Positions 26,698 through 36,232 of a stretch of DNA of 64,000 bases are shown here, in pieces; position 1 is the stretch's first letter, and the number at the start of each line of letters is the position of its first letter. The stretch spans positions 472,218 to 536,217 of the forward strand of contig CAVRZO010000001.1 in the NCBI GenBank assembly GCA_963725615.1, given 5' to 3'. The position numbers and the translations under genes are program-made. Source of the DNA: JAIQFF01 sp963725615 (GTDB taxonomy: Bacteria; Acidobacteriota; Terriglobia; Terriglobales; Acidobacteriaceae). The notes beneath the pieces were generated by a model that had not been told where the DNA came from, searched no databases, and worked only from the letters and a program-made list of their open reading frames with translations.

Positions 26698-27276
26698 ATG
26701 TTCATCACAAGCCACGTGGTGAATTGCCAACAGCGTAAACTGATCGTTCACCGAGGTGGAGCGATCTCCGAGACTCTTCAACCAGAGCCCTGGCTGCGGG
26801 GCACGCTGCAGGAAGTTCCGCCCGTGCAGCGCGCCGTCATGCACGCACTGGAACTTGCCGGAGAAGACTTGCAACGCTGGTGCGGCAGCTTGAGCGACGA
26901 ACAGGTCAATGCGCGTCCGGGCGGATTGCCTCCGGTGGCGTTTCATTTGCGGCACATAGCGAGAAGCCTCGACCGTCTGCTGACCTACGCCGAAGGAAGA
27001 GACCTGAATAAGCAGCAGCTCACCGGGCTGAAAGAAGAGATGAATCCCGAAGCAACGCGTGACGCCCTTTTCTCAGAGCTGAATTCAGCCTTGGCGAAGA
27101 GTATGGCCCGAGTCCAGGCGCTCGACGTAAGCGTCTTCGAACAGATCAGGGCGGTCGGCCGGAAGCAATTGCCCACGACGGTCGCGGGATTGCTGGTGCA
27201 CGTCGCCGATCATACTCAGCGTCACGTGGGGCAGGCTGTCACCACCGCTAAAGTCGTTATGGCAAGGCCCGCCTGA
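26698..27276 (+). CDS. DinB-superfamily protein
   Basis: About 193 aa. Homology to the four-helix DinB/YfiT fold begins near QPEPWLRGTLQEVPPVQRAVMHALEL and contains the histidine pair of the metal site: VAFHLRHIARSLDRLL and LLVHVADHTQRHVGQ. Members are thiol-dependent S-transferases or unknown enzymes. The start is uncertain: an in-frame GTG at 26674, the ATG at 26698 used here, or an unrecognised later codon, because the first 30 residues are not family-like. Confidence 0.75.
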   Translation: MFITSHVVNCQQRKLIVHRGGAISETLQPEPWLRGTLQEVPPVQRAVMHALELAGEDLQRWCGSLSDEQVNARPGGLPPVAFHLRHIARSLDRLLTYAEGRDLNKQQLTGLKEEMNPEATRDALFSELNSALAKSMARVQALDVSVFEQIRAVGRKQLPTTVAGLLVHVADHTQRHVGQAVTTAKVVMARPA

Positions 27277-27350
27277 CGGATTGCAAAACGCCTCGCTGCT
27301 GAACCCTGCTGGGGGACGGCAATCTACCTTAAATGATATCCTTCACGACC

Positions 27351-28355
27351 ATGGCCGTGACCATGCAGGACATCGCCCGCGACGTGGGCGTTTCGGTTGT
27401 TACCGTCTCAAAGGTATTGCGCAACAAGGGCGAGATCAGTGCGGCCACCCGGAAGCGTGTGTTGCGCCGGGCGAAAGCGCTGAACTACCAGACCAACTGG
27501 ATTGCCCGCAGCCTGGTGACGCGGCGCACTTTCACCATTGGATTGCTGCTGCCCGATTTTACCCACCCGTTTTTCGCCGAGATTGCCAAAGCCGTGGCGG
27601 AAACTGTGCGGCCGCATGGTTATCACGTCATCATTTCGTATTTCGACGAAGATCCCGAACTGGAAAGAAACGAAGCGGAATCGCTCCTGGCCCGGCAAGT
27701 GGACGGGCTCATCCTGGCATCGGCGCAGCCCGGAGCCAAGGCCTTCGCGGACATGCAAAAGCGAAAGGTGCCGTTCATCCTGATTGACCGCCCGATTGCG
27801 GGAGTGCAGGCCAGTTTCGTGGGCGCCGACAACCAGGCCATCGGCCAGTTGGCTACCGCCCACCTCATCGAGCGGGGATGCCGTCGCATCGCGCATCTGC
27901 GCGGCCCGGGGATCGGCATTGCCACCCGGCGCATGCAGGGCTACCGTAGTGCGCTGGCCGAGGCTGGGCTGGATTTCATTCCGGGATACGTCGTGGAGGC
28001 CGGTTATCAGGACGAGACCGGCCACGAAGCCATGCTGAAGTTGCTGCGCAAAGGGCCTGTGCCCGATGGCGTCTTTTGCTACAACGACCCCGTGGCCATC
28101 GGCGCCATGCGGGCCATCTCCGAGGCCGGCTACAAAGTGCCCGACGACATTGCCGTCGTGGGGGCGGGCAACGTCCACTACTCGGATTTTCTGGCCGTGC
28201 CGCTCACTACGGTAGATCAGGGAACTTCAGAAATCGGCAAACGCGCCGCTAACCTTTTACTCGAACGCATTGCTGCCAAGAGCGCAGTGCGGCCCAGTAA
28301 AGTCCTCATCGTCCCCAAACTGGTAGAGCGGCAATCGACCAGGCGTGGCAAGTGA
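27351..28355 (+). CDS. LacI-family transcriptional regulator
   Basis: 334 aa. The helix-turn-helix is TMQDIARDVGVSVVTVSKVL (residues 4-23) and the hinge helix NYQTNWIARSLVTRRT follows, then a periplasmic-binding-protein-like sugar domain starting IGLLLPDFTHPFFAEI. The gene overlaps the GH27 gene by 4 bp, so it most likely senses a galactoside or product and controls its own operon. An ATG at 27333 in the same frame is an alternative start. Confidence 0.93.
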   Translation: MAVTMQDIARDVGVSVVTVSKVLRNKGEISAATRKRVLRRAKALNYQTNWIARSLVTRRTFTIGLLLPDFTHPFFAEIAKAVAETVRPHGYHVIISYFDEDPELERNEAESLLARQVDGLILASAQPGAKAFADMQKRKVPFILIDRPIAGVQASFVGADNQAIGQLATAHLIERGCRRIAHLRGPGIGIATRRMQGYRSALAEAGLDFIPGYVVEAGYQDETGHEAMLKLLRKGPVPDGVFCYNDPVAIGAMRAISEAGYKVPDDIAVVGAGNVHYSDFLAVPLTTVDQGTSEIGKRAANLLLERIAAKSAVRPSKVLIVPKLVERQSTRRGK

Positions 28356-29539
28356 GTATGCAGATGCCTGCAAGAGCCAAAATTCTGATCGCAATGTTGA
28401 GCTTACTGTTCGCGCCGTCGCTGCTGGCGGCCCAGGACAAGCCGCTGGCTCCCACTCCGCCCATGGGCTGGAACAGCTGGAACAAATTCGGATGCCATGT
28501 CAGCGAAGACCTGATCCGGCAGATGGCCGATGCCATGGTCAAATCCGGGATGAAGGACGCCGGCTATCAATACATCGTGATTGACGACTGCTGGCAGGTG
28601 GATCGCGATTCCAGCGGCAACATCGTACCCGACGCCAAAAACTTTCCCTCGGGAATCAAGGCGCTGGCGGACTATGTTCACTCCCGCGGCCTGAAGTTCG
28701 GGATCTATTCCGATGCCGGCAGCATGACCTGCGCCAAGCGTCCCGGCAGCCTCGGCCATGAATATCAGGACGCGTTGAAGTATGCCTCGTGGGATGTCGA
28801 CTACCTGAAGTACGACTGGTGCCACACCTCCACCCAGGACGCCCCGGCCGCCTATGCGCTTATCCGCAACGCGCTGAACGCCACCGGCCGGCCCATTGTA
28901 TTGAGCATCTGCGAGTGGGGCACGGCCAAGCCGTGGCTCTGGGGCCAGAAGGTCGGTGGAAATCTTTGGCGCACCACAGGTGACATTTCCGACAAGTGGG
29001 AAACCAAAGAGAAAGACTCCCTCGGCATGTTGAACATTCTCGATCTGCAAGATGGAATCGAGAGTTATGCCGGGCCGGGACACTGGAACGATCCTGACAT
29101 GCTCGAGGTGGGCAACGGCGGCATGACCACGGAAGAATATCGGGCCCACTTCAGTCTGTGGTCGATCCTCGCCGCTCCTCTGATTGCGGGCAACGACCTG
29201 CGTGACATGAAGCCCGAGATCCATGACATCCTTACCAACAAGGAAGTGATCGCGGTGGACCAGGATCCCCTGGGAAGCGAAGGCCGTCGCGTAGTAAAAA
29301 ACGGTGACCTCGAAGTCTGGGCAAAGCAGATGCAGAATGGAAGCCGCGCCGTGGTCCTGCTCAATCGCGCTACCTCTGAAAAAGAGATTGGGTTCTCCTG
29401 GGAAAATTTAGGCTATCCCAGCCATCTAAGCGCGAGTGTTCGCGATCTTTGGCAGGCGAAAGATCTCGGACAGTTCAAAGGAAAATTCTCTGCCACGGTG
29501 GCGCCACATTCCGTGGTGATGGTGAGAGTCGCGCCCTGA
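28352..29539 (+). CDS. Secreted alpha-galactosidase, glycoside hydrolase family 27
   Basis: 395 aa. Signal peptide at about residues 8-26 (AKILIAMLSLLFAPSLLAA). The barrel starts PPMGWNSWNKFGCHVSE, as usual in GH27; the nucleophile is Asp155 in YLKYDWC, the acid/base Asp211 in WRTTGDISDKW, and the substrate-binding CEWG lies at 187-190. The end is a small beta domain (VAPHSVVMVRVAP). Cleaves terminal alpha-1,6-galactose from galactomannan or raffinose-type sugars. GTG 28352 overlaps the regulator stop; ATG 28358 or 28364 are alternatives. Confidence 0.93.
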   Translation: MSMQMPARAKILIAMLSLLFAPSLLAAQDKPLAPTPPMGWNSWNKFGCHVSEDLIRQMADAMVKSGMKDAGYQYIVIDDCWQVDRDSSGNIVPDAKNFPSGIKALADYVHSRGLKFGIYSDAGSMTCAKRPGSLGHEYQDALKYASWDVDYLKYDWCHTSTQDAPAAYALIRNALNATGRPIVLSICEWGTAKPWLWGQKVGGNLWRTTGDISDKWETKEKDSLGMLNILDLQDGIESYAGPGHWNDPDMLEVGNGGMTTEEYRAHFSLWSILAAPLIAGNDLRDMKPEIHDILTNKEVIAVDQDPLGSEGRRVVKNGDLEVWAKQMQNGSRAVVLLNRATSEKEIGFSWENLGYPSHLSASVRDLWQAKDLGQFKGKFSATVAPHSVVMVRVAP

Positions 29540-29544
29540 GTTGT

Positions 29545-29592
29545 GTAGCGCCGGCCTCCGGCCGGCCCGATAGGCGGGATACCCGCCAGCGC
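29545..29592. repeat. Palindromic repeat with GTAGCGCCGG word
   Basis: GTAGCGCCGGCCTCCGGCCGG followed by a GGCGGGATACCCGCC hairpin. Same word as at 13468 and in the dnaE2 insertion; lies between the GH27 and tannase genes. Confidence 0.6.
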
Positions 29593-29625
29593 CATCCACT
29601 TTTATAAAGCCCGGGAGAGTTCCTA

Positions 29626-31242
29626 ATGCGCCAGTTGCTCTTGGTTATTACCATGCTCGCCGTTGCCTCGAGTTGGTCCGTCGCGGTTGACGCCCCGACC
29701 TCATGCCAGGGTCTCACCTCGCTCCATCTGGAGAACACAACCATCATCTCGGCCGAATTTGTGGCGGCCGGTGGATTCCCTCCGCCCGGAGGACAGCAGA
29801 GCGGCCCAGGCGCGATGGTGTTCAAAAGCGTCCCGCCTTTTTGCCGAGTCCGCGCCGAAGTTCGGCCCTCGAAAGATTCGGACATCAAAATCGAAGTGTG
29901 GATGCCCGCCTCCGGTTGGAATGGAAAATATCAGGGGCAGGGCAACGGCGGCTTCGCCGGAGCGATTGATTACGGTTCTTTGGCAGGTTCTGTGAGCCGA
30001 GGCTATGCCAGCGCCGCCACCGACACCGGTCACGCCGGCGACGCTACCGATGCCTCCTGGGCCCCCGGGCATCCCGAGAAAATCGTTGACTTCGGTTACC
30101 GCGGCATCCACGAGATGTCGGAAAAGGCGAAGTCCGTCATTGCGGCTTTTTACGGCGCTGCTCCCCAACATTCTTATTTTTCCAGTTGCTCCGATGGAGG
30201 GCGCGAAGCTCTCATGGAGGCGCAGCGCTTTCCGGCCGATTACGACGGAATTGTCGCCGGCGCCCCCGCCAACTTCTGGACCCACCTGGTGGCGGGAGCC
30301 GCCTGGGATGACCAGGCTCTGCTGGCAGATCCGGCAAGTTATATCCCTGCGGCGAAGCTACCCGCAATCAGCGCCGCCGCACTTGCTTCCTGCGACGCCC
30401 AGGACGGACTGGCCGACGAAATGATCAGTGATCCCCGGCAGTGCCATTTCGATCCGGCGCAAATCCAGTGCAAGGGAGCGGAATCGGACAGCTGTCTGAC
30501 CGAACCTCAGGTAGCGGCGCTGAAGAAGATTTACGCCGGCCCACGGACTTCCAGCGGCAGTCAGATCTTCCCGGGTTACATGCCCGGCGGCGAACTCGGG
30601 GGCGGTGGCTGGCAACTATGGATAACCGGCACGGCCCCGGGCAAGAGTCTGCAGTTTGCCTTCGGCACTCATTTTTTTGCCGACATGGTATTCGAGGATG
30701 CCAATTGGGATGTGCGCAAATTCAAGCTGGAGCAGGACACGAAACTCGCCGACCAGAAAATGGCAGCGATTCTTAACGCCACCGATCCTGATCTGCGGGC
30801 TTTCAAGAAACGCGGCGGCAAGCTGATCATGTATCAGGGATGGAGCGATGCCGCGATTTCCCCGGTCAACGCGATTCACTACTACGACAGCGTGGTGAAA
30901 AAGATGGGCAGCGGGACCAGCGATTTCATGAGACTGTTCATGGCCCCTGGGCTGCAACACTGTTTCATGGGCCCGGGACCCAATTCTTTTGGTCAAGGTT
31001 CGCTCGGCCCGCAGGGCGATCCCGAGCACGACGTGTTGAGCGCGGTGGAGCGCTGGGTAGAAAGCGGCGTGGCCCCGCAAAAGATTATCGCCACCAAGTA
31101 TGTAAATGATCTTGATCCCAGCCAGGGCGTCAAGATGACTCGTCCCCTTTGCCCTTACCCGCAGGTGGCGGCATCCAACGGGGTGGGCGAGAAGAATGAT
31201 GCCGCCAACTACGTCTGCGCTGACAAAGCAGCCAGCCGGTAA
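29626..31242 (+). CDS. Secreted tannase/feruloyl esterase family alpha/beta hydrolase
   Basis: 538 aa with a signal peptide (residues 2-20). Core motifs: WNGKYQGQGNGGFAG, SSCSDGGREALMEAQRFPADYDGIVAGAPA with the nucleophile Ser189 next to Cys188, and near the end APGLQHCFMGPG with the histidine next to a Cys, matching the Cys-bridged Ser/His arrangement of fungal feruloyl esterase B and tannases. The usual GCSTGG is SCSDGG here. Likely releases phenolic acids from plant polymers or tannins; fits the neighbouring galactosidases. Confidence 0.9.
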   Translation: MRQLLLVITMLAVASSWSVAVDAPTSCQGLTSLHLENTTIISAEFVAAGGFPPPGGQQSGPGAMVFKSVPPFCRVRAEVRPSKDSDIKIEVWMPASGWNGKYQGQGNGGFAGAIDYGSLAGSVSRGYASAATDTGHAGDATDASWAPGHPEKIVDFGYRGIHEMSEKAKSVIAAFYGAAPQHSYFSSCSDGGREALMEAQRFPADYDGIVAGAPANFWTHLVAGAAWDDQALLADPASYIPAAKLPAISAAALASCDAQDGLADEMISDPRQCHFDPAQIQCKGAESDSCLTEPQVAALKKIYAGPRTSSGSQIFPGYMPGGELGGGGWQLWITGTAPGKSLQFAFGTHFFADMVFEDANWDVRKFKLEQDTKLADQKMAAILNATDPDLRAFKKRGGKLIMYQGWSDAAISPVNAIHYYDSVVKKMGSGTSDFMRLFMAPGLQHCFMGPGPNSFGQGSLGPQGDPEHDVLSAVERWVESGVAPQKIIATKYVNDLDPSQGVKMTRPLCPYPQVAASNGVGEKNDAANYVCADKAASR

Positions 31243-31349
31243 CTGTACAGTACCTTCCCTGGCCGATTACAGATTCTTCCCGATGTATCGCTCGGCCTCG
31301 GTCCGCTACCTTTGGCTGGACGTTCAATCATGCGTGTTGGAGGACTCAT

Positions 31350-31598
31350 ATGAACAACGACGAGGTAAAGGGAAAAGCCAAGGACATCGCGGGTCGCGTC
31401 GAGCGCCAGGTCGGAGAGTGGACCGGCGACAAGGAAGCTCAGGTAAAAGGCGCGGCCAAACAGGTAGAAGGAAAAGTCCAAAACGCTTGGGGCAAGGCGA
31501 AGGACGCGGTTAAGAAGCCCAGCACAAACCAGGCCGAGCAGGATCAAGCGGAGAAAGACGAAGCCGAACAGCGGCGAGACCGCGCAGCCAACGCGTAG
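31350..31598 (+). CDS. CsbD-family stress-response protein
   Basis: 82 aa, highly charged and Ala/Lys-rich. MNNDEVKGKAKDIAGRVERQVGEWTGD and the second GAAKQVEGKVQNAWGKAKDAV are the two CsbD repeats. GGAGG precedes the ATG. The C-terminal 25 residues are an acidic/Gln-rich extension. Family members are induced by general stress; molecular role unknown. Confidence 0.9.
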   Translation: MNNDEVKGKAKDIAGRVERQVGEWTGDKEAQVKGAAKQVEGKVQNAWGKAKDAVKKPSTNQAEQDQAEKDEAEQRRDRAANA

Positions 31599-31601
31599 AT
31601 G

Positions 31602-32408
31602 TCACTGCAACCCGAGGGACTCCCGCCTGGAGTCCCGCAATTCCGAAGACTGACGATTCTGCGTCGCCAGCGTGCGGGCCAATGCCGCACTGAGCTCATC
31701 GGGCAGGAATCCGAACGGGCCGGGCTTGCTTTTATAAGCAACCCGGCCTTTATCGTCAATCAGGTAAATACGATCAGGCCATCCCGTATAGGCTCGCTCG
31801 GTTGAGTTGCCAAACTCATCGAGCAGGCTGGGAAATTTAATGCCCAGCTTGCGCACACAAGCCCCGGCAATATACGCGCGTTCATCTTCATTCTTTGGAC
31901 TGGCGAACACAACCTGGTCTTTGATGTTGCTTTGCATCTGCCAGACGTCGCTGGGATGCGCTTCTGTGATATACACCACGAGAAATCCCACGCGATCGCG
32001 ATACTGCTCGTAGAGTTTGTTGAGGGCAGGAACCTCCCGCCGGAATGGCGGTCAGGTATAGCTTCCGAAAACCAGCACTACGGGTTGCTGTTTGTTTAAA
32101 GCGGAAAGCTGCACGCGTTCAGTCTTGTCCAGTTTAAGCAGGGAGAAATCCGGCGCTGCATCTCCCACCTGCAGAGTTCCCGCGCGAGCGCGCATCCAAA
32201 ACGTTTCAAATGGAAATAAGAGAAAGGGCACCGGCCCCGGCATTTTCGCCATGACTCGCCCGAAGGTTTCCGGAGGCTGGTTCATAGCCCACCAGATATA
32301 GCTGCCAAAAGCCAGGTACACGACGGCGAGGACAATGGCAGCTATCCCCAGTCGTTTGCGGATGGTTGGGCTCGGCTTCAAACGCAGCGTGATGTCTTGC
32401 CATTTCAT
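31602..32408 (-). CDS. Deiodinase/thioredoxin-like selenoprotein with in-frame UGA (Sec119)
   Basis: One frame of 268 codons if the TGA at 32052-32054 is read as selenocysteine. Residues 20-43 form a membrane helix (GIAAIVLAVVYLAFGSYIWWAM). The thioredoxin fold begins VGDAAPDFSLLKLD and reaches VVLVFGSYT-Sec-PPFRREVPALNKLYEQY; iodothyronine deiodinases and bacterial relatives have Sec or Cys exactly there (GSCT-U-PPF). Family sequence continues without a break after the TGA (VGFLVVYITEAHPSDVWQ, ERAYTGWPDRIYLIDDKGRVAYKSKPGPFGF). A hairpin with a GGU loop lies 17 nt after the UGA. Probably a membrane-tethered redox enzyme; iodinated substrates are not implied. The alternative, a nonsense mutation, is less likely given the hairpin and intact downstream frame. 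Confidence 0.85.
32025..32041 (-). promoter_or_regulatory. Bacterial SECIS-like hairpin after the UGA codon
   Basis: On the minus strand GGCGGGA and TCCTGCC form a 7-bp stem (one G-U) around the loop GGT. The loop starts 17 nt after the UGA (32052-32054), inside the 16-37 nt range known for bacterial SECIS elements, and carries the G-U at the loop expected for SelB recognition. Confidence 0.78.
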
Positions 32409-32480
32409 CGATTAAGCCAGTGTAAAGGCAACCGGTGGGTCGAGCAATAATCCGGAAATACTATGTCTTGCCGCTTTCGA

Positions 32481-35400
32481 TCAATAAATCAGCTTCAGCG
32501 AAAACTGAATCTGGCGCGATGGTCCTGCGGTCTTGCTGATGATGCCAAAACCGCTGCCGCGCAGAATGTTGGATGGCAGCCCGAAATTCACTAGGTTGAA
32601 CACATTGAAGAATTCAGCCCGAAATTCCACTGTGCCCAGCTCGGCGCCTCCCCGGCGTCCAAATGGAGTGTCCTTGATCAGGGCGACGTCGAAGTCTTTG
32701 AACCCCGGTCCGCGGAAGGTGTTGCGCCCCAGCGTGCCAAAGCGGCCGTGGTTGGGGCCGGTGCCGCCGGGAACGTTGATCGGGATCGAGAAGAATGAGG
32801 CATTGTCCGCGCCCCGCCCGAAATAGTCCTCCCGCACCCGACCGCTGGTCGAAAACTTGGGCTGCTCTACCAGATCGGGACGGTCGGTTCCGCCCGCCCC
32901 TACACCGGTTTGCTGCACTCCGGCATACACCGAAAACGGCGATCCACTGGTCAGCGTGGTGATATTCAGCACCTGCCAACCCCGAGTAAGAGTTCTTCCC
33001 AGCGGCCGAAAAAAATTTATCCGATCAAGCGGCAGCAACTGGATTAGGCTGAGAGTGAAAGAATGGGTCGCGTCGAAAGTTGACGGTCCTTTTTCCGCAC
33101 CCGGGTTCCACGGATTCTGCGGCAGCGTCTGCAGCACGACGCCTGCGCCCCCCAGTACTCCACCCAGAACCGAGCTGGTGTCATCCAGAGATTTGGAATA
33201 GGTATAGCTGGCCTGCAGTCCCAGGCCGGCGCGCGCGGAATTCTTGCTCAGGCTGCTTTGCAGGGCGTGATAGGTCGAGTGGGACCGGCTCGTCATCACC
33301 AGTTCCGGCCCGAAGCCTGCAATGGCATTTCCTGCAGAGTCGAACTGGGTGAACGGCGCGAAAGCGGGATCGGCGCCGCCATAGCTGTTCGGCGAGTAGA
33401 CGCTGGACAGATGAACGCCGGCGGTTCCCACATACGCGGCGGTGAACTTCACGTCTCCAAAGTCGTGGTCAATGCCCGCGGTGAAGCTCTCGATGTAACC
33501 GTTGCGGAAATCCTTGGCAAATCCAATCATGGTCAATAACTGCACCTGGTTCCCCGGCGTGAGCGCCCGCAGATCGTCCTGATAACGCTGCAAGTCCACT
33601 ACCGTGTTCGGGGCCACGTGATTGGAGTCTCCGTTGGGAAACAGAAGCTTGCCCGCCGTCGTGTACGGCTGCGGCAGATTTACCGGCACGAACTTGTTCT
33701 GGAAGGGCAAGGGAACATTGGGCAGCGCGTTGGCGTAGAGGCTGGTCGCGAGCGGGATGCCGCCGGTAACGAAATTGTCCTGCCACAGGTTGGGAAGAAT
33801 CGTTGCGATCGCGCCTCCGGCGTGCAGCACGGTGTGGCTCTTTACGTTGTAGTCCACCGACAGCCGCGGCCCCCAGCCATTCCAATCCTGGTCATAAGGA
33901 GGCTGCGGGTTGTAGAGGAAAATCTGCTTCGCCTGGTGGTCCGAGTACGGAACATCTTTCCCGTTTGCGTCTATGAATTTAGGAAGCGAAGTACGGTTCC
34001 CGGCCTCGTGGATGCGGCTGTTTACTTCATATCGCAATCCGAAGTTGACGGTCAGGCTCGGCCGGGCCTTCCATGTGTCTTGGAAGTAAAAGTTGTAGGC
34101 TTCGCGGCGGACTGCGGCTTCGTCGAATCTGTCGCCGCCGGGAGTAACGTCCGCAGGGGCGATGATGCTGAACGAATAAGGTGTTGCGGTCAGCAAGCCG
34201 GTCAGCGAATCGGGCAACGGATCGCCCGGGTGAATGTCGTGGGTTCCGCTGGCCGAGGTGATCAGCACAGGAGAAAAGGCTGTGCCTCCGCCGAAAGTGT
34301 AATTCCCATTTATGTTACTCCCGAAAATTGTGGCATCACGGTTGGCCCGTATTTCCACGCCCCACTTGAAGGCATGGTTGGAGTGGACGAAACTCATGTC
34401 TTCCTTCAGCTGGTAAAGATTGCCAAAGGATCCGAAGATCGAGCCGCCCGCCGAGTTGAAGCCCTGAAAAAGCCCATCGCCGAAGGCCAGCGCAGGCTGG
34501 GTGTGATTGATGGTAGGGAAAAATGGCGTGCTGCGAATGTAGCTGAACGAGGTATCCGAAATAAATCGGGGAGAAATTGTCCTCGTATATCTCACTCCGG
34601 CGTTGCGTTGATGATCGAAAAACTGCACCGCGAAGCTGGGATCAATCGCGGTCTGATCGGGATTGGTCAAGGGACCCGTCACCTGGTTCAAGCTGAACCG
34701 GGTCATCAGCGAGGCTTTGTCGGAAATACGGTGGTCAACCCGCACCGAAAACTGGTCGGTGCGAGTGTAAATTTTCGAAGAGGCGGCGTAAGTGCGCTCG
34801 CCGTAGGCCCCGTTTGGATCGTTGGGCAAAGGATAATGGTCAAGCACCGGGACGATAGCCGGGTCCACCGGCACGGTCAGCGTATCCCCAGGAAAAGTCT
34901 CAGTGTCGATCCCCTGGCGCTCGGCGGCGGTGGGGACGGGAAACACCTGCGTGGTCCCCAGCACTTGGCGAAAGCCCTGGTACTGTCCGAAATAAAAAGT
35001 GCGGTCACGGCCGTTGTAGATCTTTGGAAGCACCACCGGACCGCCGTTGGTAAACCCGAATTCATTGCGCACAAACGGCGGAATGCGTCGCTCGTCAGCG
35101 ACACTCTTGTGATCGAAATAGTTGCGCGCATCGAAGGCCGCATTGCGGGCAAATTCAAAGAAACTGCCGTGCACTTGGTTGGTGCCGGACTTGCTTACAA
35201 CGTTGGTGAAGCTCGCGGCCCCGTGACCGATCTCCGCTTCCATCACGCCTGAGCTGGCCTGCACTTCCTGGATAGCGTCAACATTGAAATTGGAAAAGGT
35301 AGCGCCTCCCATTTCCGGATCGGTGGTGTCGAACCCATCCAGGGCGAAGACGGTGGCGGTGCCGCGCTGTCCGTTCACGGCAAATTGCGCAGTAAAGTTG

Positions 35401-35909
35401 GCGGCGCCATTGGTGTCGGTCATGGTGCCGGCCGCCAGCAGCAGCAGCTTGCTGAAGTCGCGCGCGTTCAGCGGCAGGCTCGAAACTTCCCCGCTGGAAA
35501 GATGCTCGCCTCCGCTGCCCTGCACTGAAACCGCTTCGACCGATGGCAGAAAGCGTATCTCCGGCGCCTGGGACGATAGTTGTAGCCCGCTCGCAAGCAC
35601 GGCCCCGTCCTTCACAACAACAACGACGGGCTTCACCGATCCCCAGCTCTTGCCGCCGCTTTCGACCGCCAGCTCGTACTGCCCCGCGGCGATCTCGGGG
35701 AAAGCGAATGCTCCGTCCGCCGAAGTGCCGGCAGCGTAGTAATGCTCTCCAGCGATCGAATGCAGTTTGACGGTTGCGTTACCGACCGGCTTTCCGGCAT
35801 CGTCGCGCACCACGCCCCGCCAGGACGCCAGGGAGAAACCGCTGGCCATCGTGGCTGCCGCCACTACGGCAACCAGGCACAGCGCACGCAGAGTTTGCCG
35901 GAAGCGCAT
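32481..35909 (-). CDS. TonB-dependent receptor with carboxypeptidase-like regulatory domain (Oar-like)
   Basis: 1142 aa. Signal peptide, then a CarboxypepD-like beta-sandwich (WRGVVRDDAGKPVGNATVKLHS, about 29-110), a plug domain (SLPLNARDFSKLLLLAAG, FALDGFDTTDPEMGG, IQEVQASSGVMEAEIGHGAASFTNVVSKSGTNQ) and a 22-strand-type outer-membrane barrel ending in an aromatic-flanked strand (IQFSLKLIY). Typical of acidobacterial outer-membrane uptake of large glycans or siderophores. Ligand unknown; no substrate-binding lipoprotein lies next to it. Confidence 0.92.
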   Translation of the reverse strand: MRFRQTLRALCLVAVVAAATMASGFSLASWRGVVRDDAGKPVGNATVKLHSIAGEHYYAAGTSADGAFAFPEIAAGQYELAVESGGKSWGSVKPVVVVVKDGAVLASGLQLSSQAPEIRFLPSVEAVSVQGSGGEHLSSGEVSSLPLNARDFSKLLLLAAGTMTDTNGAANFTAQFAVNGQRGTATVFALDGFDTTDPEMGGATFSNFNVDAIQEVQASSGVMEAEIGHGAASFTNVVSKSGTNQVHGSFFEFARNAAFDARNYFDHKSVADERRIPPFVRNEFGFTNGGPVVLPKIYNGRDRTFYFGQYQGFRQVLGTTQVFPVPTAAERQGIDTETFPGDTLTVPVDPAIVPVLDHYPLPNDPNGAYGERTYAASSKIYTRTDQFSVRVDHRISDKASLMTRFSLNQVTGPLTNPDQTAIDPSFAVQFFDHQRNAGVRYTRTISPRFISDTSFSYIRSTPFFPTINHTQPALAFGDGLFQGFNSAGGSIFGSFGNLYQLKEDMSFVHSNHAFKWGVEIRANRDATIFGSNINGNYTFGGGTAFSPVLITSASGTHDIHPGDPLPDSLTGLLTATPYSFSIIAPADVTPGGDRFDEAAVRREAYNFYFQDTWKARPSLTVNFGLRYEVNSRIHEAGNRTSLPKFIDANGKDVPYSDHQAKQIFLYNPQPPYDQDWNGWGPRLSVDYNVKSHTVLHAGGAIATILPNLWQDNFVTGGIPLATSLYANALPNVPLPFQNKFVPVNLPQPYTTAGKLLFPNGDSNHVAPNTVVDLQRYQDDLRALTPGNQVQLLTMIGFAKDFRNGYIESFTAGIDHDFGDVKFTAAYVGTAGVHLSSVYSPNSYGGADPAFAPFTQFDSAGNAIAGFGPELVMTSRSHSTYHALQSSLSKNSARAGLGLQASYTYSKSLDDTSSVLGGVLGGAGVVLQTLPQNPWNPGAEKGPSTFDATHSFTLSLIQLLPLDRINFFRPLGRTLTRGWQVLNITTLTSGSPFSVYAGVQQTGVGAGGTDRPDLVEQPKFSTSGRVREDYFGRGADNASFFSIPINVPGGTGPNHGRFGTLGRNTFRGPGFKDFDVALIKDTPFGRRGGAELGTVEFRAEFFNVFNLVNFGLPSNILRGSGFGIISKTAGPSRQIQFSLKLIY

Positions 35910-35966
35910 TGCAGGGCATTATATCCGGGCTCGCAGACACGATTGTTCGACTCACCACGAAACACG

Positions 35967-36178
35967 ACTGTGATCGCTGGATTTGACGGCGATGAGCGTT
36001 ATTATGCCGGTCTCGTTGCCGAGCGTCTGGGAATCCCGATCCAATTCCGGGATTTGGGCGGAAAAATATTGGATCCCGCCTGGGCTGAGGCTTGTGTCCA
36101 CACGGCCGAACCCGTTTCCTATCCCTTGAACCTCATCGCCGATCGCCGGCAATACCAGATCTCACGCATAATTCTCGG
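35967..36178 (+). pseudogene. Asparagine synthase-like remnant
   Basis: One frame reads TTVIAGFDGDERYYAGLVAERLGIPIQFRDLGGKILDPAWAEACVHTAEPVSYPLNLIADRRQYQ (given here as joined short motifs: GFDGDERYYAGLVAERLG, ILDPAWAEACVHTAEPV, LNLIADRRQYQ). That is the pattern of a segment in the synthetase domain of asparagine-synthase-related proteins. Nothing before or after belongs to the family and no start or RBS fits, so it is a decayed fragment in the 323-bp gap between the receptor and the ABC genes. Confidence 0.5.
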
Positions 36179-36232
36179 AAGGGCTGTGTGCCGCTGTGCC
36201 GGCCATCGTACACTCAGGGTATACGATAAAAC

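Noticed and set aside
33618..35252. A 544-codon open frame on the plus strand
   Set aside because: It is exactly antisense to the TonB-dependent receptor, shows no domain and follows the third-position GC bias of the real gene.
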